From Kofleriaceae bacterium (GTDB taxonomy: Bacteria > Myxococcota_A > Polyangia > Haliangiales > Haliangiaceae), in the NCBI GenBank assembly GCA_025357755.1, contig JANXOP010000365.1, positions 1 to 63,749 of the forward strand: DNA of 63,749 bases. Reading direction: 5' to 3'. Below, in pieces: positions 55,513-63,749 of this stretch; within the stretch, counting starts at the first letter, position 1, and each line of letters begins with the position of its first letter. Both the position numbers and the translations under genes were made by a program. The notes beneath the pieces are model-generated. The model made no database searches. It was not told where the DNA came from and worked only from the letters and a program-made list of their open reading frames with translations.

Positions 55513-57084
55513 GTGCCGCCACTGTTCCTCATCGGGTTCATGGCCGCGGGCAAGAGCTCGGTCGGCCGTGCCCTCGCGCGCGAGCTGGGCCGAGCTTTTT
55601 TCGATCTCGATGACCTGATCGCGGCGCGAGGTGAACCGGTCGCCGCGTTGCTCGCGCGCGACCCGACCGCGTTCCGCGAGCGCGAAGCGGCGACGCTCGA
55701 AGCCGCGATCGCGACCGCTGGCGACGCGGTGATCTCGACCGGCGGAGGTGCCGCGGCGTACGGCGACAACCTCGCTCGCATGCGCCGCGCGGGGTGCGTG
55801 ATCGCGCTCTCGGTCGAGGTCGATGCCGCGCGAGCGCGGGCGGCCGATGGCACCGTGCGCCCGCTGCTCGAGCAACCGATCGAGAAGATCCGCGAGCTCG
55901 CGGCGCAGCGCGCGCCGATCTATCGCCGCGCGCATGCGGTGGTCGATACGAATGGTCGCACGATCGATCAGGTCGTCGCGCTCGTGCGCGAGGCCGAGCG
56001 CGCGTATGCCGTCGCACCGAGTGAGACGACCACGGTGCTCGCGCTCGGCGAGCGCAGCTACCCGATCACCGTCGGAGAGACGTTCGCGGCGGTGCGGATC
56101 GGCACGCCTTCGAAGCTCGCGATCGTGACCGACCGCAATGTTGCCGCGCACTGGCGCGCCGCGGCCGAGACCGCGCTCGCGGCCTTCGCACCGATCACGA
56201 TCGTGATCGAGCCGGGGGAAGCGAACAAGTCGTTCGCGACCTATCAAGCGCTTTGCGATCAGCTGATCCAGCACGGCCTCGATCGCAGCTCGGCGATCGT
56301 CGCGCTCGGTGGTGGGGTGGTCGGCGATCTCGCGGGCTTCGTCGCCGCGACGCTGTTTCGCGGCATCCCGGTCATCCAGTGGCCGACGACGATCGTCGCG
56401 ATGTGCGACGCCGCGATCGGCGGCAAGACCGCGGTCGATACCCAGGCCGGCAAGAATCTCGTCGGCGCGTTCTGGCAGCCGCGGATCGTCGCGTGCAATC
56501 TCACGACACTCTCGACGCTGCCACAGCGCGAGCGCCGCGCCGGTTTCGGCGAGCTGTGGAAGTACGCCTTGCTCGACGGCCCCGAGCTGTGGAGCGCGGT
56601 CGATCAGTGTACGGCCTGGGCGAGCTCGGGGGGGCCGCCACCCGCGGCGCTGCACGAGGTGATCGCACGCTCGGTCGCGTACAAGGCCGCGGTCGTCGGT
56701 CGTGACGAGACCGAGCGCACCGGGCATCGCGCGCTCCTCAACCTCGGGCACACCGTCGGTCACGCGATCGAATCGCACACCGGCCTTCACCACGGCGAAG
56801 CCGTCGGCTTGGGGCTCGTCGTCGCATGCCGCGTGTCGGCGGCGCTCGGCCTCGCGAGCGCCGCGCTCGAGACCACGGTCGCCGAGGCCTTGCAACGTAC
56901 CGGCTTACCTCACGATCCCGACCCTTATCTAAGCGACGAGGTGCTGGCGCGCCTCAAGGTCGACAAGAAACGCACCGGTGATCGTGTGAAGTTCATCGCT
57001 GTTCGCGACGTAGGCACGTGTGAGCCCGTCGACATCACGCTCTCGGAACTTGGAAGAATTTTGCGTGTCGAGGGCTCACCTTGA
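55513..57084 (+). CDS. aroKB: Bifunctional shikimate kinase / 3-dehydroquinate synthase
   Basis: Encodes 523 residues from a GTG at 55513, 16 nt after pilQ. Residues 1-170 are shikimate kinase: Walker A GFMAAGKSS, FFDLDDLIA, VISTGGGAAAYG. Residues about 180-523 are 3-dehydroquinate synthase: ALGGGVVGDLAGFVAATLFR, IQWPTTIVAMCDAAIGGKTA, NLGHTVGHAIESHTGL. Together they catalyse the second and fifth steps of the shikimate pathway. Separate aroK and aroB genes are usual; fused AroKB is known, for example in Thermotoga. The pilQ-aroK-aroB order is conserved in many proteobacteria. A third shikimate gene, aroQ, lies at 58178. Confidence 0.93.
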   Translation: MPPLFLIGFMAAGKSSVGRALARELGRAFFDLDDLIAARGEPVAALLARDPTAFREREAATLEAAIATAGDAVISTGGGAAAYGDNLARMRRAGCVIALSVEVDAARARAADGTVRPLLEQPIEKIRELAAQRAPIYRRAHAVVDTNGRTIDQVVALVREAERAYAVAPSETTTVLALGERSYPITVGETFAAVRIGTPSKLAIVTDRNVAAHWRAAAETALAAFAPITIVIEPGEANKSFATYQALCDQLIQHGLDRSSAIVALGGGVVGDLAGFVAATLFRGIPVIQWPTTIVAMCDAAIGGKTAVDTQAGKNLVGAFWQPRIVACNLTTLSTLPQRERRAGFGELWKYALLDGPELWSAVDQCTAWASSGGPPPAALHEVIARSVAYKAAVVGRDETERTGHRALLNLGHTVGHAIESHTGLHHGEAVGLGLVVACRVSAALGLASAALETTVAEALQRTGLPHDPDPYLSDEVLARLKVDKKRTGDRVKFIAVRDVGTCEPVDITLSELGRILRVEGSP

Positions 57085-57107
57085 TACGATTTTACTTGGA
57101 GGACGCC

Positions 57108-57812
57108 ATGCGGCTCGTCTCGATACTCGCGTTTGTAGGTTTCGCTAGTGGTTGTGCTGACCACGGTGCTGAAGGCATGTTCGTTTTGAACAACACGGCA
57201 CCTCCGGCCGGCACAGTGTGCACGCTCACCGGTGAGGCGACGCAACCGTTCACCTCGGCGGGGACGGTCTCGTACTTCGCCACGCAACTCGGGACCGGAT
57301 ACATCCTCACGCCGTTGATCAAGAGTCGGATCACGACGACGAATGATAGTCAGATCAACGAGCGCACCATCCATCTCGAGGGTGCGAACATCACGCTCAA
57401 GAAGCAGCCGAGCGGACCCTCGCAGAGTTTCACCGCATTGTTCGCGGGCAGCCTCTTGCCAGGGGCCACGACTAACGTCTCGTTCGAGCTCATCCCGATC
57501 GACAAGATCACGGCACTCGGTGATCCGTCGCAGAACACGTTGGTGACGGCGGACGTCGAGATCTACGGCACGATGGGCGGCGGCAACATTTCCGCGGAGC
57601 CTTTCCAGTATCCAGTCACGATCGTCGCCGAGGGTAAAGGTGTCGTTTTCGGACTCGGTAACGGAGGCAGTGTGCCTCCGACCGCATGTACGGCCGCGAC
57701 CTCCGTCGCACGCACAGGCAACGCGTGCAACCCGGCTCAAGACGGCGCGGTCGACTGCTGCAAGCGGTCAGATGGCGAGCTGCTCTGCCCTGCGATTCCT
57801 GAAATGATGTAG
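57108..57812 (+). CDS. Lipoprotein, unknown function
   Basis: Encodes 234 residues from ATG 57108, preceded by GGAGG six nt upstream; an upstream ATG at 57081 lacks such a site and overlaps aroKB. MRLVSILAFVGFASGCADHG is a lipoprotein signal with lipobox ASGC. The mature part is beta-rich (SRITTTNDSQINERTIHLEG) and the C-terminus has four closely spaced Cys (GNACNPAQDGAVDCCKRSDG, ELLCPAIP). No family is recognised. Its position between aroKB and the roadblock gene gives no clear role. Confidence 0.65.
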   Translation: MRLVSILAFVGFASGCADHGAEGMFVLNNTAPPAGTVCTLTGEATQPFTSAGTVSYFATQLGTGYILTPLIKSRITTTNDSQINERTIHLEGANITLKKQPSGPSQSFTALFAGSLLPGATTNVSFELIPIDKITALGDPSQNTLVTADVEIYGTMGGGNISAEPFQYPVTIVAEGKGVVFGLGNGGSVPPTACTAATSVARTGNACNPAQDGAVDCCKRSDGELLCPAIPEMM

Positions 57813-57824
57813 CCTGAACACAGC

Positions 57825-58181
57825 ATGTTCGCTGAACACCTGAAGAAGATCGTCGATAACGTCGACGGTGGCATCGCCGCGATCGTCATGGGCCTCGACG
57901 GTATCCCCGTCGAGACGTACGTGCGCCAGAACGACAAGATCGACGTCGCGACCATCGCGATGGAGTTCTCGTTCATCCTCGGTCAGGTCCGCAAAGCGGG
58001 CGACAGCCTCGCGGTCGGTAACCTCGAGGAGCTCACCGTCAAGGCGCAGCGCCTCGTGCTGATCTGCCGGATGCTCACGCCGCAGTACTTCGTCGCGGTC
58101 GTGGTCTCGGCGGAAGCGAACTCCGGCAAGGCTCGGTTCCTCGCCCGGATGGCCGGTCCGCAGCTCGCTGCCCAGCTGTGA
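57825..58181 (+). CDS. Roadblock/LC7 domain protein (MglB-like)
   Basis: Encodes 118 residues forming a single roadblock/LC7 domain (HLKKIVDNVDGGIAAIVMGL, DGIPVETYV). In Myxococcota, roadblock proteins such as MglB act as GTPase-activating partners of the small GTPase MglA and set cell polarity for motility and pili. No MglA-type GTPase is adjacent, so the partner is unknown. It overlaps aroQ by 4 nt (GTGA). Confidence 0.85.
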   Translation: MFAEHLKKIVDNVDGGIAAIVMGLDGIPVETYVRQNDKIDVATIAMEFSFILGQVRKAGDSLAVGNLEELTVKAQRLVLICRMLTPQYFVAVVVSAEANSGKARFLARMAGPQLAAQL

Positions 58182-58631
58182 AGCCGACGCGGGTCCTGGT
58201 CCTCCACGGCCCGAACCTCAACCTGCTCGGCCGGCGCGATCCGGCCCAGTACGGCACGCTCACGCTCGCCGAGATCAACGCCGAGCTCCTTCGCCGCGCC
58301 ACCGAGCGAGGCGTCGAGTTGCGCTGCGAGCAGAGCAACCTCGAAGGCACGCTCATCTACCTCATCCAGGGCGCGCTCGGGTGGGCCGACGCGATCGTCA
58401 TCAACCCCGGGAGCTACTCGCATACCTCGATCGGGATCCGCGATGCGATCGAGGCGGTGGCCATTCCGACCGTCGAAGTTCACCTCTCGAATATCTACAG
58501 CCGCGAGGAGTTTCGGCAGCATTCGATCACCGCGGCGCGGTGCGTCGGAGTGATCAGCGGATTCCGCGCACAAAGCTACTATCTGGGCCTGGACGCGGCC
58601 CTCGCACACGTGGAAAGTTCCTCGCGATCTC

Positions 58632-59159
<528 letters not shown>

Positions 59160-59161
59160 CG

Positions 59162-60544
59162 ATGTTCAAGAAGGTCTTGGTCGCGAATCGTGGTGAGATC
59201 GCGCTGCGCGTGATCCGCGCGTGCAAGGAGCTCGGCCTCAAGTCGGTTGCCGTTCACTCGACGGCCGACACCGATGCGCTGCACGTGAAGTTCGCCGACG
59301 AAGCGGTGTGCATCGGGCCACCGCCGTCGCGCCAGAGCTACCTGAACGTGCCGCAGATCATCTCGGCCGCCGAAGTCACGGGCGCCGATGCGATCCATCC
59401 CGGCTACGGGTTTCTCTCGGAGAATGCCGATTTTGCCGAGGTCTGTCGCAAGTGCAACCTGACCTGGATCGGTCCGTCGCCGGATGCGATGCGCTTGATG
59501 GGCGACAAGATCCGCGCGCGCGAAGCGATGGCGAAGGCCGGCGTGCCGATGCTGCCGGGCACCGCCGGCATCCACGACGAGATCGCGCTGCTCGAGTCCG
59601 CCGAGCGGATCGGCTTCCCGGTGATCCTCAAGGCGAGCGCCGGTGGCGGTGGTCGCGGCATGAAGATCGTTTACGAGAAGGAGAAGCTGCTCGACGCGTG
59701 GTCGATGGGTCGTACCGAAGCGCAAGCCGCGTTCGGCAACCCCGAGATGTTCATGGAGCGGTACTGCCAGAAGCCGCGCCACATCGAGATCCAGGTGATC
59801 GGCGACAAGCACGGCAACTACACGCACCTCGGTGAGCGCGAGTGTTCGATCCAGCGCCGGCATCAGAAGGTGATCGAGGAGGCGCCGAGCATCGCGTTGC
59901 CCGAAGCGACGCGGCAGAAGATGTTCGAAGCATCGGTCAAGGCGATCGAGACGATCGGCTACACGAACGTCGGCACGATGGAGTACCTGCTCGATACCGA
60001 TGGCAGCTTCTACTTCATGGAGATGAACACGCGCCTCCAGGTCGAGCATCCGGTCACCGAGCTGGTGACCGGCCTCGACCTCGTGCGCGAGCAGATCACG
60101 ATCGCGGCGGGCGAGCCGCTGTCGTTCTTCAACGCGCAGAGCAAGACCGATCGAAAACCCCGCGGTCACGCGATCGAGCTCCGCGTGAACGCGGAGGACC
60201 CGAACACGTTCGCGCCGTGGCCCGGCAAGATCACCGCGGTCCACTTTCCCGGCGGCCTGGGCGTGCGCACAGATACCCACGTGTATGCAGGCTACGTCGT
60301 CCCGCCAAACTACGATTCGTTGCTAGCCAAGGTCATCGTCCACGACGTGGACCGACCAGCGGCCATCCGACGGGCCCGCCGTTGCCTCGACGAGATGGTC
60401 ATCGAGGGTCCTCGCACCAACATCCCGTTCTTGCGACGGATCGTGAACCACCCCGACTACATCAAGGGGGACATCGATACCGGCTTCGTCGCGCGGATGC
60501 TGGCCGAGGCCGCCGGAGCGCTCACCAATCGCTCGACGACCTAG
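59162..60544 (+). CDS. accC: Biotin carboxylase
   Basis: Encodes 460 residues, full length. [20 protein letters not shown] is the N-terminal core, [14 protein letters not shown] the ATP-grasp glycine-rich loop, and [20 protein letters not shown] the active-site segment. It carboxylates biotin on AccB using ATP and bicarbonate. The accBC pair could also serve the distant carboxyltransferase at 5728-7281. It ends the operon; a hairpin and T-run lie about 45 nt after it. Confidence 0.95.
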   Translation: MFKKVLVANRGEIALRVIRACKELGLKSVAVHSTADTDALHVKFADEAVCIGPPPSRQSYLNVPQIISAAEVTGADAIHPGYGFLSENADFAEVCRKCNLTWIGPSPDAMRLMGDKIRAREAMAKAGVPMLPGTAGIHDEIALLESAERIGFPVILKASAGGGGRGMKIVYEKEKLLDAWSMGRTEAQAAFGNPEMFMERYCQKPRHIEIQVIGDKHGNYTHLGERECSIQRRHQKVIEEAPSIALPEATRQKMFEASVKAIETIGYTNVGTMEYLLDTDGSFYFMEMNTRLQVEHPVTELVTGLDLVREQITIAAGEPLSFFNAQSKTDRKPRGHAIELRVNAEDPNTFAPWPGKITAVHFPGGLGVRTDTHVYAGYVVPPNYDSLLAKVIVHDVDRPAAIRRARRCLDEMVIEGPRTNIPFLRRIVNHPDYIKGDIDTGFVARMLAEAAGALTNRSTT

Positions 60545-60587
60545 TCGCTTGACCAGTGATCACATGTGTGTGGTGACGCTAGTTAAG

Positions 60588-60610
60588 GCACGGGAAACGT
60601 TCGTGCTTTT
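60588..60610 (+). terminator. Weak intrinsic terminator after accC
   Basis: GCACG (60588-60592) pairs with CGTGC (60602-60606), followed at once by TTTTCCTT. The stem is only 5 bp, so termination may be partial. It separates the aro-acc operon from the promoter of the TPR gene. Confidence 0.45.
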
Positions 60611-60612
60611 CC

Positions 60613-60642
60613 TTGACCCACCATCTTTTGAACCGGTACCCT
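60613..60642 (+). promoter_or_regulatory. Candidate promoter of the TPR gene
   Basis: TTGACC (60613-60618, 5 of 6 to -35) and TACCCT (60637-60642, 3 of 6 to -10) are 18 bp apart, upstream of the large TPR gene. The -10 is weak, so this is tentative. The region 60545-60719 holds nothing else of note. Confidence 0.35.
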
Positions 60643-60719
60643 TTTCACGTTGCGCGTCGCCGGCATACTGCGTCTCGCGCCACTTGTGATGCACCGCACC
60701 CGGAGGTTCAAAGCCACCC

Positions 60720-63700
60720 GTGGCCTTTAACAAAGAAAAGGTCATGGATGCGGCTCGGAAGTTTGTCGATAAGGGCCAGATCGACAAAGCGGTGAAGGAG
60801 TACCTACGGATCGTCTCCGAAGATCCGAAGGACGTCCGCGTGTGGCTCAAGATCGGCGACCTCTATGCGAAGAAGGGCGCCAAGCAAGAAGCCACCGATA
60901 CGTATCTGAAGGTCGCGCGCTTCTACGACGAGCAAGGCTTCTTCCTCAAAGCCGTCGCCGTTTACAAGCAGATCCTCAAGCTCGATCCACGTCTCGTCGA
61001 CGTGATCCTGAAGCTCGCGGAGCTCTATCGCCGCCTCGGCTTGATGAGCGATGCGATGCAGCACTACGAGTCCGTCGCGGCGCACTTCCATCGCGAAGGC
61101 AACACGAAGGACGCACTCGACACGGTCAAGAAGCTCGTCGATCTCGATCCCGAGAACATTGCGACGCGGATCAAGCTCGCCGAGCTCTACTCGAAAGAGA
61201 GCCTCCTCGACGAAGCTGCCACGCAGTTCACGCACGCCTGCGAGCAGCTGCGTCGCCAGGGTCGCCAGGACGACTTCGTGAAGGTGGCCGAGCGCCTGCT
61301 CTGGCACAAGCCGGATAACCACGCGCTCAATCGCGAGCTCGCGGGGCTGTATCTGCGCCGTAACGATCCGCGTCGCGCGCTGCAGAAACTTCAAGCGTGC
61401 TTCAAGGCCGATCCGCGCGATGTCGAGACGCTCGGCCTGCTCGCGATCGCGTTCTCCGCGCTCGATCAAAAATCCAAGACGGTCTCCGTGCTCAAGGAGC
61501 TCGCGCGGATCCATCTCGAGAACAAGGCGCGCGACAAGGCGACCGAGGTCTATCGCAAGATCCTCGAGATCGTCCCCGGCGATGCCGATGCACTCACGTT
61601 CGTGAACGCGAACCCCGCACCTGCACCCGCGGCTGTGGCTGCGGTGGTGCCACCGCGTCCACCACCGCCGAGCAACCGTCCGGGCACGCCGCTGCCTGCG
61701 GCGATCCGCGCGGCCACCGACCCGAAGTTCAACATCACGAGCGACCTGCCATCGCTCCCCGCATCGTCTCGGATGACCGGCTCGATGCCGCTCGTCGACG
61801 AGTCGAGCCTGTCGGGGGTGGACTTCGCGCTGCCCGAGTACGACGACGCGGACTTCTCGGCCGACATGGAGCCGCCGCCGGATCCGCGCACGCGTTCCGC
61901 CGCGGGTGAGCGTCACGCCGAGGAGATCTCGAAGATCCTCGCGGAGACCGATGTCTACGTGAAGTACGGCCTGCATCAGAAGGCCGTCGATCACCTGCGC
62001 CGCGTGTTCACGCTCGATGCCGAAAATGTCGAAGCCCACGAGCGGCTCAAGGACATCCTGATCTCGCAAGGTCGCGAGCAAGAGGCCGAGGTCGAGCTGT
62101 TGAAGCTCGCCGAGCTGATCGCACCGAGCGATCCGGATCGCGCCGAGGCATATCTCCAGGAGCTGCTCGGCATGAACGGCACGCACACCGGTGCGTTCGA
62201 GCTCGCGCGCCGGTTCCGCTTGCGCGTCGCGCGGATGTCGTCGGTCTCGTCCGAGGTCGAGTATCAAGGTGGTGGGCTCGCCGAGGTCGATCCGGAGCTC
62301 GATGATCTCGAGCTCTCGACACCGCCACCGCGCGCGATCGGTCGCTCGCGTGCGATGTCGCCGCGCGACTCGATCGACGACTTCGATCCCGACGAGCTCA
62401 TCGGTGGCGTCCACGATGTCGCGCAAGGCTCGCCCGCACCCGGGCGTCCGCCGCGTGCACCGCAGCGTGGCTTCGAGGCTGATTTCGACTCGCACGGCCA
62501 ATCGACGCGGCAAGTGCCGCCCGATCAGATCGAAGCGCTCGCGAACATGCACGAGGCCTACGACGACGACAGCGCCGTGCTCGTGAGCCGACCGCCGAGC
62601 TCGAACGGTCGCGTGTTCGCAGCGAAGCCGCGCTATCCGTCGCACGCGGAGGATGCGCTCGAGGCTCAGCTCGATGACGCCGAGCTCGGTGAAGACATCG
62701 ATCAAGGCGTCGCCGCCGAGATGGGCACCGCCCACGGCGAAGATCTGCCGTTCGATCCGGACGAAGCGCGAGCGTTCGACATGGGCATGGGCGTCAGCGG
62801 CTTCGAGAACACAGATCTGCCGCACGCGCCCGATACGTCCGCTTACACGGAGGTCGACGAGCTCGACGCGCAAGACGGTCTCTCCGTCGCGGGCTCGTAC
62901 GATCCGTACGCGCCGGGCGTCGCGCCGAATGACGATGCGACCGCGATCAACGCGGGCCTCGTCGAGCCGCACCGCGCCGAGAGCCTCGTCGAGGACGATC
63001 TCGACGAAGCCGACTTCTACGCAGGTCAGGGCATGTATCCCGAGGCGATGGATGCGCTGCGCACGCTGCTCCAGCGCCATCCGAACCATCCGCTCGTCCA
63101 GGCCAAGATGCTCGAGGTCCAAGCCCTCGAGCGTGGTGAGCCGCCGGTCACCGTCGGTAGCGCGGTCGAGGTCGAGATTCCGATCGAAGCGACCGGCGGG
63201 ACCTCCGCTCTCGAGCTCGACGAGATCGAAGAGCTCGGCGATCTCGAAGAAGTTCCCGAAGAAGAAGCGCTGCAGCGCCCTGGCGTGAAGCGCAAGCCGA
63301 CCGTCATGCTCGAGAACCCGGTCGCCGACGGCGATGCCGATACCCACTACGATCTCGGCCTCGCATACAAAGAGATGGGCCTCTTCGACGAAGCCGCGAA
63401 GGCCTTCGAGAAGGCGATGCGCGCCCCCGGTCGCGAGAGCCAGTGCCGCGTCATGCTCGGCATGTGTCAGCGCGAGCAGGGCAACCCGCAGGAAGCGATC
63501 CATCAGTACAAGCAGGGCCTGCACGGCAACCCCAGCGATCGCGAACGCCTCAGCCTCTACTACGAGATCGGCATCACCTACGAATCGATCGGCGATCGCG
63601 GCGAAGCCCTCTACTACTTCGAGGCCGTGACCAAGCGCGATCCCAAGTTCGCCGACGCTAGCCAGCGCGCGGATGCACTGCGTGCGCAGGGCGGCCAAGC

Positions 63701-63725
63701 CGTTCAGCCCGACGACGACCTCTAG
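60720..63725 (+). CDS. Large TPR-repeat protein
   Basis: Encodes 1,001 residues from a GTG at 60720 (GGAGG 13 nt upstream; ATG 60744 is the alternative). The first ~290 residues are tetratricopeptide repeats (VWLKIGDLYAKKGAKQEATD, DVILKLAELYRRLGLMSDAM). A Pro-rich, acidic, low-complexity middle contains a further TPR pair near 400-480. The last ~130 residues again have TPRs (HYDLGLAYKEMGLFDEAAKA, YEIGITYESIGDRGEALYYF). There is no signal peptide or membrane segment, so it is cytoplasmic. Similar long TPR scaffolds in Myxococcota have been linked to motility and polarity, but no specific homology can be claimed. A hub for pilus or polarity proteins is a plausible guess. Confidence 0.85.
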   Translation: MAFNKEKVMDAARKFVDKGQIDKAVKEYLRIVSEDPKDVRVWLKIGDLYAKKGAKQEATDTYLKVARFYDEQGFFLKAVAVYKQILKLDPRLVDVILKLAELYRRLGLMSDAMQHYESVAAHFHREGNTKDALDTVKKLVDLDPENIATRIKLAELYSKESLLDEAATQFTHACEQLRRQGRQDDFVKVAERLLWHKPDNHALNRELAGLYLRRNDPRRALQKLQACFKADPRDVETLGLLAIAFSALDQKSKTVSVLKELARIHLENKARDKATEVYRKILEIVPGDADALTFVNANPAPAPAAVAAVVPPRPPPPSNRPGTPLPAAIRAATDPKFNITSDLPSLPASSRMTGSMPLVDESSLSGVDFALPEYDDADFSADMEPPPDPRTRSAAGERHAEEISKILAETDVYVKYGLHQKAVDHLRRVFTLDAENVEAHERLKDILISQGREQEAEVELLKLAELIAPSDPDRAEAYLQELLGMNGTHTGAFELARRFRLRVARMSSVSSEVEYQGGGLAEVDPELDDLELSTPPPRAIGRSRAMSPRDSIDDFDPDELIGGVHDVAQGSPAPGRPPRAPQRGFEADFDSHGQSTRQVPPDQIEALANMHEAYDDDSAVLVSRPPSSNGRVFAAKPRYPSHAEDALEAQLDDAELGEDIDQGVAAEMGTAHGEDLPFDPDEARAFDMGMGVSGFENTDLPHAPDTSAYTEVDELDAQDGLSVAGSYDPYAPGVAPNDDATAINAGLVEPHRAESLVEDDLDEADFYAGQGMYPEAMDALRTLLQRHPNHPLVQAKMLEVQALERGEPPVTVGSAVEVEIPIEATGGTSALELDEIEELGDLEEVPEEEALQRPGVKRKPTVMLENPVADGDADTHYDLGLAYKEMGLFDEAAKAFEKAMRAPGRESQCRVMLGMCQREQGNPQEAIHQYKQGLHGNPSDRERLSLYYEIGITYESIGDRGEALYYFEAVTKRDPKFADASQRADALRAQGGQAVQPDDDL

Positions 63726-63749
63726 TCCCAAATAGGGACGGTAACTCGT

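Noticed and set aside
60804..63731. A 975-codon reverse frame opposite the large TPR gene
   Set aside because: Antisense shadow: biased to Arg, Leu and Val with no motif, whereas the forward frame gives clear TPR repeats.

Overview
The window is about 63.7 kb of high-GC, densely packed bacterial DNA with strong G/C third-position bias. The gene content points to Myxococcota: many short lipoproteins of unknown function, a TIGR02265/V4R-like protein, an AgmX/PglI-type C-terminal domain, a roadblock/LC7 protein, a tail-anchored Ser/Thr kinase, TPR proteins, and a complete pilMNOPQ type IV pilus alignment cluster. A Haliangiales/Kofleriaceae-like origin is my guess; there is no rRNA or other marker to confirm it. 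I see no tRNA, rRNA, CRISPR array, prophage or intact insertion sequence. Apart from one small local duplication, the window looks like ordinary chromosome.

Layout. 1-693: no convincing gene, some degenerate repeats and a strong inverted repeat. 694-13290: mixed small operons. These hold a peptidase-like lipoprotein with a PPC domain, an FAD oxidoreductase, a propionyl-CoA-type carboxyltransferase coupled to a TPR lipoprotein, a Ser/Thr kinase, a beta-lactamase-fold hydrolase, a C39-like peptidase, and a YjbQ/SUKH pair. 13332-19472: one giant gene of 2,046 codons. 19505-27893: an extensin-like M15-type protein, a Fur regulator, small lipoproteins, a TonB-dependent receptor with an N-terminal TonB-like domain coupled to a lipoprotein, a HEAT-repeat protein and IHF/HU. 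27914-38703: a PEP-utilising enzyme, a 3D-domain protein, a response regulator, a di-haem cytochrome c peroxidase, a class A PBP, a sigma-70-family factor, an E2-like protein and an FHA-GGDEF protein. 38792-45833: a lipase-like hydrolase with glpK, a duplicated Uma2 locus, a CDP-alcohol phosphatidyltransferase and two paralogous VWA lipoproteins.

46305-60544 is the functional core. A sigma-54-type activator and a 21-bp minisatellite precede pilM-pilN-pilO-pilP-pilQ. Then come a fused aroK-aroB gene, a lipoprotein, a roadblock protein, aroQ, accB and accC, all on one strand with overlapping or near-touching genes. The pil-aroK-aroB order is a known conserved neighbourhood in proteobacteria. 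Here aroK and aroB are one gene, and PilQ carries about 610 proline-free, alanine-rich coiled-coil residues between two AMIN-like domains. A 1,001-residue TPR protein closes the window.

The strongest candidates for something new are the PilQ coiled-coil insertion, the giant 2,046-residue protein, a clan CD-like peptidase lipoprotein, and the minisatellite just before the pil operon. All functional assignments come from reading motifs by eye; no database search was run.
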